64,000 nt of DNA from Flavobacterium luteolum (GTDB lineage Bacteria > Bacteroidota > Bacteroidia > Flavobacteriales > Flavobacteriaceae), in contig NZ_CP114286.1 in NCBI RefSeq assembly GCF_027111275.1, positions 1,798,001 to 1,862,000 on the forward strand. The letters are read 5' to 3'. Both the position numbers and the translations under genes were made by a program. Numbering within the stretch: position 1 is the stretch's first letter; each line of letters opens with the position of its first letter. The notes beneath the pieces were generated by a model that saw only the letters and a list, made by a program, of their open reading frames with translations, had not been told where the DNA came from and did not search any database. Shown here piece after piece: positions 43,073 to 52,489 of the stretch.

Positions 43073-43161
43073 CCACTTGATAAGATGCGTTAAAACGATT
43101 GCTACAGCGCATTTTACAGCAAAAAAATACTTAAAACTCGATAGAGAACTGATATACTAAA

Positions 43162-44958
43162 ATGAAGAAGATTCGTAACTTTTGCATTATTGCACACATT
43201 GACCACGGTAAAAGTACATTGGCGGACAGATTATTAGGCGCAACACAAACCGTTACAGCTCGTGAAGAAAAAGCACAATTGCTTGACAACATGGATCTGG
43301 AGCGTGAGCGTGGAATCACCATTAAGAGTCATGCTATTCAGATGGAATACACCTACAAAGGTGAAGAATACATTCTGAATTTGATTGATACTCCAGGCCA
43401 CGTAGATTTTTCATACGAAGTTTCAAGATCTATCGCTGCTTGCGAAGGAGCGTTATTAATTGTTGACGCGGCTCAGAGTATTCAGGCACAAACAATTTCA
43501 AATTTATATTTAGCGCTTGAAAACGACTTAGAAATCATTCCGGTTTTGAATAAAGTCGATTTACCAAGTGCAAACCCTGAAGAAGTTAGCGATGATATTA
43601 TCGATTTATTAGGATGTAAATTAGACGATATTATTCATGCTTCAGGAAAAACTGGTTTTGGTGTTGAGAACATTCTTGCTGCCATTATCGAAAAAATTCC
43701 TGCTCCAAAAGGAAATCCAGAAGAACCATTACAAGCGTTAATTTTCGACTCGGTTTACAATCCATTCCGCGGAATTGAGGTAATCTTTAGAGTTGTAAAT
43801 GGTGAAATCAAAAAAGGCCAGAAAATTAAATTCATGGCTACTGACAACGAATATTTTGCGGACGAAATTGGAACTTTAAAATTAAATCAGGTTCCTAAAA
43901 ATGTAGTTTCAGCAGGAGATGTTGGTTATTTGATTTCTGGAATCAAAGAAGCGCGTGAAGTAAAAGTTGGTGATACCATTACAGATGCAAAAGTACCAAC
44001 TACCAATATGATTACTGGTTTTGAGGATGTAAAACCAATGGTATTTGCGGGTATTTATCCTGTTGATACAGAAGATTATGAAGATTTGCGTTCGTCAATG
44101 GAAAAATTACAATTGAATGACGCTTCATTAGTTTTTGCACCTGAAAGTTCTGCTGCGTTAGGATTTGGTTTCCGTTGCGGATTCTTAGGAATGCTTCACA
44201 TGGAAATTATTCAGGAACGTTTAGAGCGTGAATTCGATATGACTGTAATTACTACAGTTCCTAACGTTTCATATTTGGCTTACACCAAAAAACATCCTGA
44301 AACACCATTAGTTGTAAATAATCCTTCTGACTTACCGGAACCTTCAAAACTTGACCGCGTTGAAGAGCCTTTTATTAAAGCTACGATTATTACAAAATCT
44401 GACTTTGTTGGAAACGTAATGAGTTTATGTATCGAAAAACGTGGTTTAATTACCAATCAGACTTATTTAACTACAGAAAGAGTTGAGTTGAATTTTGACA
44501 TGCCTTTGGCGGAAATTGTATTCGATTTCTACGATCGTTTGAAAACAGTTTCTAAAGGTTACGCTTCTTTTGATTATTCTCCAATCGGTATGAGAACTTC
44601 AAAATTGGTTAAACTTGACGTTCTTTTAAACGCACAAACAGTTGATGCACTTTCTGCATTGATCCACGAAGATAACGCTTACAATATCGGTAAGAAAATG
44701 ACTGAGAAATTGCGTGAATTAATTCCAAGACAGCAATTTGACATTCCGATTCAAGCTGCAATTGGAGCTAAGATTATTGCTCGTGAAACCATTAAAGCAC
44801 TTCGTAAAGACGTTACCGCAAAATGTTACGGTGGAGATATTTCGCGTAAGCGTAAACTTCTTGAAAAACAGAAAAAAGGTAAAAAACGTATGCGTCAAGT
44901 AGGAAACGTTGAGATTCCTCAAGAAGCATTTATGGCTGTTTTGAAATTGAATGACTAA
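43162..44958 (+). CDS. lepA: Elongation factor 4 (LepA), ribosome back-translocating GTPase
   Basis: 598 residues, full length. The G domain carries AHIDHGKST (G1, residues 11-19), DTPGHVDF (G3) and NKVDLP (G4). Domains II, III and V follow. The LepA-specific C-terminal domain ends [20 protein letters not shown], the basic tail that enters the ribosome. LepA acts on stalled or mis-translocated ribosomes and in 30S assembly. It is a single transcription unit with its own promoter and terminator. Confidence 0.97.
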   Translation: MKKIRNFCIIAHIDHGKSTLADRLLGATQTVTAREEKAQLLDNMDLERERGITIKSHAIQMEYTYKGEEYILNLIDTPGHVDFSYEVSRSIAACEGALLIVDAAQSIQAQTISNLYLALENDLEIIPVLNKVDLPSANPEEVSDDIIDLLGCKLDDIIHASGKTGFGVENILAAIIEKIPAPKGNPEEPLQALIFDSVYNPFRGIEVIFRVVNGEIKKGQKIKFMATDNEYFADEIGTLKLNQVPKNVVSAGDVGYLISGIKEAREVKVGDTITDAKVPTTNMITGFEDVKPMVFAGIYPVDTEDYEDLRSSMEKLQLNDASLVFAPESSAALGFGFRCGFLGMLHMEIIQERLEREFDMTVITTVPNVSYLAYTKKHPETPLVVNNPSDLPEPSKLDRVEEPFIKATIITKSDFVGNVMSLCIEKRGLITNQTYLTTERVELNFDMPLAEIVFDFYDRLKTVSKGYASFDYSPIGMRTSKLVKLDVLLNAQTVDALSALIHEDNAYNIGKKMTEKLRELIPRQQFDIPIQAAIGAKIIARETIKALRKDVTAKCYGGDISRKRKLLEKQKKGKKRMRQVGNVEIPQEAFMAVLKLND

Positions 44959-45000
44959 GTCTTTTCTTTTAAATAGAAGAAAGAAACAAGAATAAAGATT

Positions 45001-45032
45001 AAACCCGATAACTTTCGTTATCGGGTTTTTTG
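45001..45032. terminator. lepA terminator
   Basis: AAACCCGATAAC (45001-45012) pairs with GTTATCGGGTTT (45017-45028) around TTTC, followed by T residues; 42 bases past the lepA stop. The remaining gap to 45196 is AT-rich promoter DNA without a gene. Confidence 0.9.
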
Positions 45033-45196
45033 TTCGAATATAATCCGTTTCTGATCTTTTAAAAATGTAGGTTAAAACCTATTTTTTATAAAAATATTAA
45101 CTTAATCGATTGTTTTTTAACGCTTTTGCAAAAACTTAAAGTTAATTTTAAGATAAAATTGTATTTTTAATCTTACAACTTTAAAACTGTAAGATT

Positions 45197-45817
45197 ATGA
45201 AAACCAAATTTTCAATTATTTTAGCTTTATTTAGTTTTTACTTTGCAAATGCGCAACAAGAAGATCAGGTTAATTCTGAAATGAATTCTGCAAAAGGAAT
45301 CACCTTTGCACATGGCGATATGTTTATAGAAGGTGCAATACAAATTAGTACGGGAGGCGATCAAGACTATTATGCTTTTAATCCCAAATTTGGATATTTT
45401 CTTAATGATAAATTTGCCGTTGGAGGACAAGTGAGCTATTCTAGCAATAAAGTTGAAGCAACCGATGAAAAAACTAATATTTTTGGAATCGGTGGTTTCG
45501 CAAGATACTATGTATTGGAACTCGATAAAAAACGATTCAAAGCTTATGGAGAAGTAGGTTTAGGATACGGGAGAAATAAATACGAAAGTCCAATTACTGG
45601 TACAGATGATAGCAATAGTCTAACAGCCAATATCAATGTTGGTTTAAATTACTTCGTGACTAAAAACATTGCGGTTACTTTTACTCTTGCTAATTTATTA
45701 TCATACAACAGTGTTTCTCCAGAAAACGGTCCATCTTCAGATACTTTCCAATTAAACATCAATTTATTTGAAAACATCTTCGATCAACCAAAATTCGGAT
45801 TATTGTTTAGATTTTAA
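45197..45817 (+). CDS. Outer-membrane beta-barrel protein
   Basis: 206 residues with a signal peptide ending near YFANAQ. The mature chain reads as alternating barrel strands (FNPKFGYFLNDKFAVGGQVS, GIGGFARYYVLELDKKRFKA, YGEVGLGYG) and closes with LLFRF, a C-terminal aromatic that fits Bam recognition. It belongs to the broad OmpA/OmpW-like small porin group of Bacteroidota. It is monocistronic. No ligand can be proposed. Confidence 0.82.
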   Translation: MKTKFSIILALFSFYFANAQQEDQVNSEMNSAKGITFAHGDMFIEGAIQISTGGDQDYYAFNPKFGYFLNDKFAVGGQVSYSSNKVEATDEKTNIFGIGGFARYYVLELDKKRFKAYGEVGLGYGRNKYESPITGTDDSNSLTANINVGLNYFVTKNIAVTFTLANLLSYNSVSPENGPSSDTFQLNINLFENIFDQPKFGLLFRF

Positions 45818-45841
45818 TCCACTTTAATAATATAATTTAAG

Positions 45842-45874
45842 ACCCTCAATAATTCAGTTTATTGAGGGTTTTTC
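45842..45874. terminator. Bidirectional terminator, ACCCTCAATAA stem
   Basis: ACCCTCAATAA (45842-45852) pairs with TTATTGAGGGT (45859-45869), followed by T residues. It ends the barrel gene and the convergent membrane-protein operon. Confidence 0.9.
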
Positions 45875-46072
45875 TTAAGACATAAGTGTTCCGCATATTC
45901 CTAATCCAATAATTAAATATAACGCTCCAATAATAAAGCAAATCTTTGCTCCATTCGGACTGTTTTTCCTGATTGCAAAACCAATGATTGCCATCAAAAT
46001 TGGTGGCCCAACCATAATCGCTATAAAAAATGCGACTAAACCACCTAAATTACCAACTTCTAATCTTATCAT
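45875..46072 (-). CDS. Tiny two-helix membrane protein
   Basis: 65 residues with two clear membrane helices (about 10-33 and 43-63) joined by a short basic loop (RKNSPNG). It is the third gene of the Lgt-like/radical SAM operon, beginning 5 bases after the radical SAM stop, so it is very probably translated with it. It has no catalytic residues. A role as membrane anchor or accessory subunit of the neighbouring enzymes is inference from position. Confidence 0.7.
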   Translation of the reverse strand: MIRLEVGNLGGLVAFFIAIMVGPPILMAIIGFAIRKNSPNGAKICFIIGALYLIIGLGICGTLMS

Positions 46073-46077
46073 ATGCT

Positions 46078-47469
46078 TTATACATTAGCTCTTAATTCTT
46101 CTAGCCTTTTTACTTTATCATCTCTGTAAAACAAATTCATTGTTTCGAACGGGATTATTTTATTGTCTTTATTGACAATATGAACACACGATTTTTTTAT
46201 TGCTCTAACATCAAAATTGTAGGCATCAATAAACTGCATTATGATAATTCGAAACAAGTTGTCATAACCTAGTTCTGGCGCATCAATATTAGGAAGACAA
46301 CATAATATCGATTTCAAATTTTCCTGCGCTACTTCTACAGAATTTCCTGTACTAAACAAATCTATCATTTTACCACGAAGCACTTCATCTTGCTCGTAAA
46401 TAATAGTGTTTTTACTATTGTCTAATAAATCGTTCGGATTAATATATCGTGTTAGCGGAAAAACTTCGTCTCCTAATTTTAATGCATAACCCATTACCAA
46501 AGCATCTGGATTACAAGGAACAGGAAGTAAATCATCTGAATTAAAAACTGTAGTCTGCTCCAGAATTTTTCTTCTTACTTCTGTTAAAGTCATACGATCG
46601 GTTTCTAAGTTAAAATTCTCCAATCGGCCCGCAATTTGAGTTGGCTGAAATGTAACGCCTCGAACACATTTTTGCTTTAGTGCAAACTCAATAATTTTAC
46701 CAATTTCATGATCGTTTAATCCTTTTTGAAGCGTGACAACTAAAGTGGTAGACAAATTAACTTCATTTAGATTTTCTAAAGCCTGTTTCCGTATTTCACT
46801 TAAATCAGCTCCACGCAGTTCTTGCAATACACTATCTTCAAAAGAATCAAACTGAAGATAGATTTCAAAATCTGGAGCATAGCTTTTTAGTCGCTGAACA
46901 AATTCTTTGTCTTTTGCAATTTTAATTCCATTTGTATTTAGCATTAAATGCTTTATCGGAATTGATTTTGCATAATCTAAAATTTCAAAAAATTCAGGAT
47001 GTATGGTTGGTTCTCCTCCACTAATCTGCACTACGTCTGGTTCTTTTTCATTTTTAACAACCGTATCGAGCATAGCTTTTACTTCTTCAAGAGTTCTGTG
47101 TCTTCCGTAATTCGGAGACGAGCCTGCATAACATGTTGGACAAGTCAGATTACATCGATCAGTAACCTCAACAACTGTTAGGCAGGAATGCTGCTCATGA
47201 TCTGGACATAAACCACAGTCATACGGACAACCATAATGCGTTTTTGTATTAAAAGTATATGGCATCTCAGATGGTTTATTGTAGTTTCGGATATTCTTAT
47301 AATACTGAATATCGTCGGCAATTAAAACCTTAGAACTTCCATGTTCTGGACATCTTTTAAGCATGTAGACATTCTCGTCTTCAAAAACAATTTTAGCATC
47401 AATTCTCTTTAAGCATTCTGGACAAAGGCTTAATGTAAAGTCATAATAAGTATATTTTCTAACTGGCAT
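46078..47469 (-). CDS. Radical SAM enzyme with extra Cys motifs (MJ0619/Tes-like)
   Basis: 463 residues, soluble. The radical SAM cluster is DRCNLTCPTC (C106, C110, C113), with GGEPT near 151-155. In front of it lie an N-terminal CPEC (16, 19) with CPEH (40-43), and CPYDCGLCPDHEQHSC (81-96). These suggest one or two auxiliary metal sites. The CPxxCGLCxxH block ahead of the SAM motif resembles the archaeal MJ0619 family, which includes tetraether lipid synthase. The gene overlaps the Lgt-like gene by 11 bases. A role in lipid or lipoprotein modification is therefore attractive, but the family also contains pterin-related methylases. Confidence 0.85.
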   Translation of the reverse strand: MPVRKYTYYDFTLSLCPECLKRIDAKIVFEDENVYMLKRCPEHGSSKVLIADDIQYYKNIRNYNKPSEMPYTFNTKTHYGCPYDCGLCPDHEQHSCLTVVEVTDRCNLTCPTCYAGSSPNYGRHRTLEEVKAMLDTVVKNEKEPDVVQISGGEPTIHPEFFEILDYAKSIPIKHLMLNTNGIKIAKDKEFVQRLKSYAPDFEIYLQFDSFEDSVLQELRGADLSEIRKQALENLNEVNLSTTLVVTLQKGLNDHEIGKIIEFALKQKCVRGVTFQPTQIAGRLENFNLETDRMTLTEVRRKILEQTTVFNSDDLLPVPCNPDALVMGYALKLGDEVFPLTRYINPNDLLDNSKNTIIYEQDEVLRGKMIDLFSTGNSVEVAQENLKSILCCLPNIDAPELGYDNLFRIIIMQFIDAYNFDVRAIKKSCVHIVNKDNKIIPFETMNLFYRDDKVKRLEELRANV

Positions 47470-48202
47470 TTTTTACAAATAAATTTAAAATTGTTTTGTT
47501 ATAATAAAGCAGACATATTAAACATAAAATCTGAATCGAACTTATGCCAAAAATCAGGAAATGATTTGGTTTTAAAAATTCTACAAAAAAGCGAAACGCA
47601 AAATAGGCAATCATAAAATACTGAAATAGCAAGCCGTTTTTTAGATTTTTTGTTTTCAATTTCTTGAGAACAAAAAACAAAATAATCAGAAAAACTAATT
47701 CGTATAAGGCAATTGGATGTCTTTTAATAGTATCTCCAAGATTCATTCCCATAAAAAAAGTCGTTTTTTTTCCATAAGTAAACTCATTGGTTCCTGATAA
47801 AAAACAGCCAATTCTGCCTATAAAAATTCCTAGAATAATTGGAAAAGTAAATAAATCGCCCGATGATTCTTTTTCCCCAATAATCTTCTTAGCAAGTTCA
47901 ACGCCCAAAAGTCCGCCAAACAATCCTCCCATAATTGTTTTTGCATTGAAGAGTTCCAAAACTGATCTTGCATCAAGATGAAAAACAGGATTTTCTAGAA
48001 AACCCATAATTCTAGAGCCCAAAAAAGCACCAATTGCCGCTCCCAAAATAATCGACAATCTATTGGAAGAAACAATAGTATCATTGGTTCTTTTTCTTAA
48101 AAAAACATAATATCGATATCCTAAGAAAAACGCCAGATATTCTAAAACTAAATGGATATTAATTTCATAACCAAAAATAACTGGCTCAAAAGGTAACTTC
48201 AT
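47459..48202 (-). CDS. Lgt-like (prolipoprotein diacylglyceryl transferase family) membrane protein
   Basis: 247 residues with about seven membrane helices. Family marks are MGGLFGGLLG (residues 91-100), GRIGCFLSGTNE (129-140) and RHPIALYE (161-168), which match the HGGLIG, GRxGNFxNxE and RHPSQLYE motifs of Lgt. The essential His before the first GG is Met here, and the signature asparagines are altered. It may therefore not be the housekeeping Lgt but a divergent transferase acting on another acceptor. It is the first gene of a three-gene operon with a radical SAM enzyme and a tiny membrane protein. Confidence 0.8.
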   Translation of the reverse strand: MKLPFEPVIFGYEINIHLVLEYLAFFLGYRYYVFLRKRTNDTIVSSNRLSIILGAAIGAFLGSRIMGFLENPVFHLDARSVLELFNAKTIMGGLFGGLLGVELAKKIIGEKESSGDLFTFPIILGIFIGRIGCFLSGTNEFTYGKKTTFFMGMNLGDTIKRHPIALYELVFLIILFFVLKKLKTKNLKNGLLFQYFMIAYFAFRFFVEFLKPNHFLIFGISSIQILCLICLLYYNKTILNLFVKNAS

Positions 48203-48333
48203 TCTTTATGTGAGAATTTAATACTATAATTCTGTAAAGATGCGAAAAAAATGTTTAAATTCATTCGACCAATAAAGTAAAAGCTGTTTCAATTTGGAAC
48301 AGCTTTTTTATTTCTAAAAAGATTAAACCTTTG

Positions 48334-48341
48334 TAACTTTG
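48334..48341 (+). promoter_or_regulatory. -7 box TAACTTTG of the YafY-type regulator
   Basis: Exact TAnnTTTG match followed by A, 32 bases before the ATG at 48374. Confidence 0.55.
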
Positions 48342-48373
48342 AGCCTATAATTTTTGAAACTAAAAAAGAAAAA

Positions 48374-49333
48374 ATGCTCGACGAAACCCCAAAACGATTT
48401 GACCGAATTGTCGCTATTCTGATTCAATTGCAATCTAAAAAGATTGTAAAAGCGCAAGAATTGGCCGATCGTTTTGAGTGCAGTTTAAGAACTATTTATA
48501 GAGACATCAGAACTTTGGAAGCATCTGGAGTTCCTATTTACAGTGAGGCTGGAGTTGGTTACGCTTTAATGGACGGATATAGACTTCCGCCGGTTATGTT
48601 TACTCGTGAAGAAGTGAGCAGTTTTATTGCTGCCGAAAAACTAATGCAAAAGTTTACCGATCCTTCTTTGGGAACACATTATGCTTCGGCAATGTACAAA
48701 CTGAAATCAGTTTTAAGGAGTACTGATAAAGATTACCTTTCGACTATCGAATCAAAAATCGTGATGCAGACCGCAGAACCGATGTTTAATGATAATTCGC
48801 CAAACACTTTGGCTGTTCTTTTTGAAGGAATTGCTGAGAAAAAGCAAATTCTTTTAACTTATAAAACTTTTGATAAAGACGAAACAACGCAGCGCAATCT
48901 TGAACCAATCGGCGTTTTTCATGACAATAACAATTGGTATTTTCTCGGATATTGTCATCTTCGAAAAGATTACAGACAATTTAGAACCGACAGGATTCAG
49001 GGAATTAAAAAAACAGATGTAGATTTTACAATCGAACACGATGCACTGGAAACCTATTTAACTAAAACCGAAACTTGTCCAACAACAAAAGTTCGCATTT
49101 TAATTGACCGCAAAATAGCGCGATATTTAGCAACCGAAAGAAAATACCATGGTTTTATTTCTCAAAAAGATGTAGGAGAAAAAATCGAAATGACTTTTAT
49201 GTCCAGAGATATCAATAATGCTTTTCCGAGATGGTTTTTAATGTTTGGAGATTATGCAGAAATTCTCGAGCCTGAAATATTAAAAACCAATGTCTTGGAA
49301 CTGTTGGAAATTAACAGAAAGAGACTTTTATAA
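48374..49333 (+). CDS. YafY-type transcriptional regulator (HTH-11 and WYL domain)
   Basis: 319 residues. The N-terminal winged helix (about 10-65) reads KAQELADRFECSLRTIYRDI. The linker ends DGYRLPPVMFTREE. The WYL domain (about 145-225) includes NWYFLGYCHLRKDYRQFRTD with the ligand-binding aromatic and arginines. A C-terminal WCX extension follows. WYL regulators sense nucleotides or nucleic acids. It is convergent with two DinB genes across a terminator. YafY-type regulators are often found beside small DinB/glyoxalase-like genes, but no direct control can be claimed. Confidence 0.88.
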   Translation: MLDETPKRFDRIVAILIQLQSKKIVKAQELADRFECSLRTIYRDIRTLEASGVPIYSEAGVGYALMDGYRLPPVMFTREEVSSFIAAEKLMQKFTDPSLGTHYASAMYKLKSVLRSTDKDYLSTIESKIVMQTAEPMFNDNSPNTLAVLFEGIAEKKQILLTYKTFDKDETTQRNLEPIGVFHDNNNWYFLGYCHLRKDYRQFRTDRIQGIKKTDVDFTIEHDALETYLTKTETCPTTKVRILIDRKIARYLATERKYHGFISQKDVGEKIEMTFMSRDINNAFPRWFLMFGDYAEILEPEILKTNVLELLEINRKRLL

Positions 49334-49367
49334 AAAACTCCTGAGAATAGTATCTCAGGAGTTTTTT
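49332..49367. terminator. Bidirectional terminator between yafY-type and dinB-type genes
   Basis: AAAACTCCTGAGA pairs with TCTCAGGAGTTTT around ATAGTA, flanked by A- and T-tracts; 36 bases exactly filling the gap between the two convergent stops. Confidence 0.93.
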
Positions 49368-49370
49368 CAT

Positions 49371-49868
49371 TTATTTCTGTTTTATAACATTATAGAAATT
49401 ATAATCGGTGTTTGAAGCATCTGTAATTCCGATATTTCGTCCCATTGTTACAATCTGGCCTCGATGATAAGTGCCATGATTGATAACTTGAATTAAATAT
49501 TCAGAAATTGGCAATTCGCATTCAAACCACGGATTTGTAATTTTTACTTCTTTCATCAAATCTTCTTCTGACAATGAATTGATAAGATGTTTCAATCTTG
49601 TAGACGAATTTAATAATCCAGCAAATATTTCTTCTTTTGACAATTCGCTTTCTGGCTTTTTTTCTGCCATTTCATTTTCAGAAATTACCGAAAACCAATA
49701 TTCTTCTGTAGACCAGATATGATCTAGCGTTTTCATGATAGTAGAAAAACTGGATTGAACTTCAGTATAAAGCAATTCATCTGCTTTTGGCGAAAGCCAG
49801 TTTACAAATTGCTGGTTTACCCATAAATTATAATCCGCAAAATTGGCCATTATCTTCTTTAAACTCAT
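49371..49868 (-). CDS. DinB family protein 1
   Basis: 165 residues forming a four-helix bundle typical of DinB/YfiT metal-binding hydrolase-like proteins. The metal triad is visible: TLDHIW near residue 47 and NHGTYHRGQ near residues 130-138. Members act as thiol transferases (bacillithiol or mycothiol S-transferases) or have unknown roles; bacillithiol is made by Flavobacteriia. It lies downstream of a second DinB gene on the same strand, with a 47-base gap. Confidence 0.85.
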   Translation of the reverse strand: MSLKKIMANFADYNLWVNQQFVNWLSPKADELLYTEVQSSFSTIMKTLDHIWSTEEYWFSVISENEMAEKKPESELSKEEIFAGLLNSSTRLKHLINSLSEEDLMKEVKITNPWFECELPISEYLIQVINHGTYHRGQIVTMGRNIGITDASNTDYNFYNVIKQK

Positions 49869-49915
49869 AGTCTTAATTTTAGATTTCTGATATTAAGTTA
49901 GTAAAAAATCATCAA

Positions 49916-50395
49916 TTATCTTTCCCAGAAAAATGGCGGTTCGATATTTAATGCTCTTAAATAAACGTAAGCTTGTCCACGGTGATGCACTTCATTATCA
50001 ATAAAATATAAGATATTCTGAATTACAGGAAATTCATATTGCCCAAAAAGATTAAAGGTCTCGCTAAAATCCTCAACTGATAATTGTTCCCAATATTTAT
50101 TGATTTCTGCGGTAGCTTCATCCCATTTTTCAAGATATTGTGCTTTGAAAATTAGTTTTTCAGTTCCTTCTGCAAATGGTGCAGTTTCCTTCGTTACAAT
50201 TCCTTTTAAACCTGGAACTGCAATTGCCAAAAGCTCATCTACCAATTTTGAGAAAGGTCTCATTCCACCAATTGAAAATTCAAAGAAATCTTTCTCTGGA
50301 AAAATCTCAATTAAACGACGTGTAAGTGCTCTATGCCCTTGCCAGTGTTTCAATAAATCTTCTGAAGTAATAACTTGTGCTTCTAATGTTTTCAT
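49916..50395 (-). CDS. DinB family protein 2
   Basis: 159 residues. Helical bundle with the metal-binding HWQGHR near residue 17 and DNEVHHRGQAYVYLR near residues 133-147. It ends in a short aromatic tail (PPFFWER). It is only distantly related to DinB protein 1 but keeps the paired histidines. The two probably form one transcript. Substrate unknown. Confidence 0.85.
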   Translation of the reverse strand: MKTLEAQVITSEDLLKHWQGHRALTRRLIEIFPEKDFFEFSIGGMRPFSKLVDELLAIAVPGLKGIVTKETAPFAEGTEKLIFKAQYLEKWDEATAEINKYWEQLSVEDFSETFNLFGQYEFPVIQNILYFIDNEVHHRGQAYVYLRALNIEPPFFWER

Positions 50396-50505
50396 GGTTT
50401 TAAAGTTTAAATATTTTTAATACTTCAAAAGTAAAATGGGCCGGTGACAACAGTTTGTCAGCAGCAAAAAATAAATTTTATTTTTTTTATTTATACACGA
50501 AAGGG

Positions 50506-50575
50506 ACTCATTGCGTTGCGTCTCTACAGAATAAAAAACTTAGAACCATAGTATCTCAGAATCTTAGCATCTTTA
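50506..50575. repeat. Remnants of two dispersed repeats upstream of thiL
   Basis: GCGTTGCGTCTCTACAGA (50512-50531) resembles the GACGCACTGC palindrome family, and AAAAAACTTAGAACC with CTTAGCATCTTT (50535-50573) matches the element at 6878-6917. Both are single-armed here. No gene is present between 50396 and 50625. Confidence 0.55.
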
Positions 50576-50588
50576 AAAAAATCCTTTG

Positions 50589-50596
50589 TACCTTTG
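50589..50596 (+). promoter_or_regulatory. -7 box TACCTTTG of thiL
   Basis: Exact TAnnTTTG match followed by CAC, 29 bases before the ATG at 50626. Confidence 0.6.
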
Positions 50597-50625
50597 CACC
50601 TTAATAACTTTGGAACTTAACAGAA

Positions 50626-51672
50626 ATGATTGAAGATAAAAATCAGCAGAGAACTAGTATAGCTCAATTGGGCGAATTCGGTTTAATTGACCATTTAACC
50701 AAAAACTTTGATGTTACTCAGGAATCTACTTTGAAAAGTATTGGCGACGATGCAGCTGTTCTTGATTTTAAAGACAAAAAAGTAGTAGTTTCTACCGATT
50801 TATTGATTGAAGGAGTTCATTTTGATTTGGCTTACATGCCTTTAAAACATTTAGGATACAAAGCAGTTGTAGTGAATGTTTCTGATATTTGTGCGATGAA
50901 TGCAAAACCAACTCAAATTACGGTTTCGGTTGCAGTTTCTAATCGTTTTCCACTTGAAGCTTTAGAAGAATTGTTTGCAGGAATTGCGCACGCAGCAAAA
51001 GAATATAAAGTTGATGTTATTGGCGGAGACACAACCTCATCTCAAAAAGGATTAATTATCAGTATAACAGCAATTGGAGAAGCTGATGAAAATGAATTGG
51101 TTTACAGAAACGGAGCCAAACAAACTGATTTGCTAGTTGTAACCGGAGATTTAGGCGCTGCTTATATGGGACTGCAGGTTTTAGAACGCGAAAAACAAGT
51201 TTTCCAGGTTAACCCAAACAATCAGCCAGATTTAGATCCTTATACTTATTTGGTAGAACGCCAATTGAAACCTGAAGCACGAAAAGATGTTCGCACCTTA
51301 CTTCATGCTTTAGATATAAAACCAACTTCAATGATTGATATTTCAGACGGATTATCTTCTGAGATTATCCATATCTGTAAGCAATCAAAAGTGGGCTGTA
51401 ATTTATATGAAGACAAATTGCCATTAGATCCGCAGTTTATTTCTACTTGTGAAGAATTTAATATCGACAGTACAACAGTTGCCATAAACGGCGGTGAAGA
51501 TTATGAGCTTTTATTTACAATTGACATTAATGATTTTGACAAAATAAAAGGAAATCCGAATTTCTCTGTTATCGGCCATATGGCAGAAGAAAATGAAGGA
51601 ATCCATCTTGTAACACGTGCTAACACAAAAATCGCCTTAAAAGCCCGCGGATGGGATGCTTTGAGTGAATAG
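50626..51672 (+). CDS. thiL: Thiamine-monophosphate kinase
   Basis: 348 residues. Phosphorylates thiamine monophosphate to the active diphosphate cofactor. Landmarks are GEFGLI near residue 17, the metal-binding IGDDAAVL, STDLLIEGVHF, VNVSDICAMNAKP, GGDTT in the core, and MIDISDGLSSE for ATP binding. Length and motifs are normal. No other thiamine gene and no TPP riboswitch is visible next to it, so it is expressed alone. Confidence 0.96.
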   Translation: MIEDKNQQRTSIAQLGEFGLIDHLTKNFDVTQESTLKSIGDDAAVLDFKDKKVVVSTDLLIEGVHFDLAYMPLKHLGYKAVVVNVSDICAMNAKPTQITVSVAVSNRFPLEALEELFAGIAHAAKEYKVDVIGGDTTSSQKGLIISITAIGEADENELVYRNGAKQTDLLVVTGDLGAAYMGLQVLEREKQVFQVNPNNQPDLDPYTYLVERQLKPEARKDVRTLLHALDIKPTSMIDISDGLSSEIIHICKQSKVGCNLYEDKLPLDPQFISTCEEFNIDSTTVAINGGEDYELLFTIDINDFDKIKGNPNFSVIGHMAEENEGIHLVTRANTKIALKARGWDALSE

Positions 51673-51719
51673 TTTGAGTTTTCAGTCACGGTCACAGTAC
51701 GCAACAGTACACTAAATTA

Positions 51720-51758
51720 AAAATCCTATCAGATTTCAAGAACCTGATAGGATTTTTT
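51720..51758. terminator. Bidirectional terminator between thiL and the response regulator
   Basis: AAAATCCTATCAG (51720-51732) pairs with CTGATAGGATTTT (51744-51756), followed by T residues. The preceding bases (51680-51715) repeat the CAGTCACGGTCACAGTAC wording of other gaps. Confidence 0.9.
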
Positions 51759-51790
51759 ATTACTAAGTTTTGTTCTAAAAATCTAAAATT

Positions 51791-52489
51791 TTAAAACAGT
51801 CCTTTGCTTTTTGCTTCTTTGACCAAATCATGGTCAGAACCGTTTCTTATTTTTAGCAGTTCCATTAAATGTTTTTTTCGTTTCACGATAGCATTTAATG
51901 AAATTGGAATATTTTCCAGCATTTCATGAATTGGAGTTCCTTTATCCAAATGAATTAATATTTGCTTATCGTATTGATCGATCTCGATTGCATTGTGCGT
52001 GGATTGATTCAGCATTTTTATAACCGATTGGCTGTAGTATTTCTCATTTTTCATGACTTTATCAAAAGCTAGAAGCAATTCGTCAAAAGTAAGGTCATTT
52101 TTAATGATTAATCCATTGGGCTGAATTGTTCTGATAATAGTTTTAATTTTCAGCAATTCGGTATACATCGTCAAAAGTATAATCTTGCAAGAAGGCATTT
52201 TCTTTAAAAGCAATTTTGCCAAATCTTCGCCAGAAAAAATCTCTTTTTCTTCATAAGGAGGCATACTGATATCCAAAAAAGCAATATCAAAATCGGGTGT
52301 GTTATTATTTTCTATTATATCATAACCTGACCTGCAATCGTGTGCTTGCGAAATTAAAAACCCATATTGCTTTGGATTATAACGAGTTATAGCATTTTTA
52401 TATCCTTCAATAATAAAAGGATGATCATCTACTATTAAAATATTCTTAGTAACTAATTGTGGAACTGAAGCTGGTAAATCAAATGTCAT
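51791..52489 (-). CDS. NarL/FixJ-type response regulator
   Basis: 232 residues. Receiver domain (about 14-140) with acidic pair IVDDHP, phosphoacceptor Asp in AFLDISMPP, Thr in LLTMYT and Lys in LIIKND. The C-terminal helix-turn-helix (about 170-225) is a divergent LuxR-type (QILIHLDKGTPIHEMLENIP, then NAIVKRKKHL). It overlaps the kinase gene by 11 bases, so the two are translated together as a cognate pair. The targets are unknown. Confidence 0.88.
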   Translation of the reverse strand: MTFDLPASVPQLVTKNILIVDDHPFIIEGYKNAITRYNPKQYGFLISQAHDCRSGYDIIENNNTPDFDIAFLDISMPPYEEKEIFSGEDLAKLLLKKMPSCKIILLTMYTELLKIKTIIRTIQPNGLIIKNDLTFDELLLAFDKVMKNEKYYSQSVIKMLNQSTHNAIEIDQYDKQILIHLDKGTPIHEMLENIPISLNAIVKRKKHLMELLKIRNGSDHDLVKEAKSKGLF

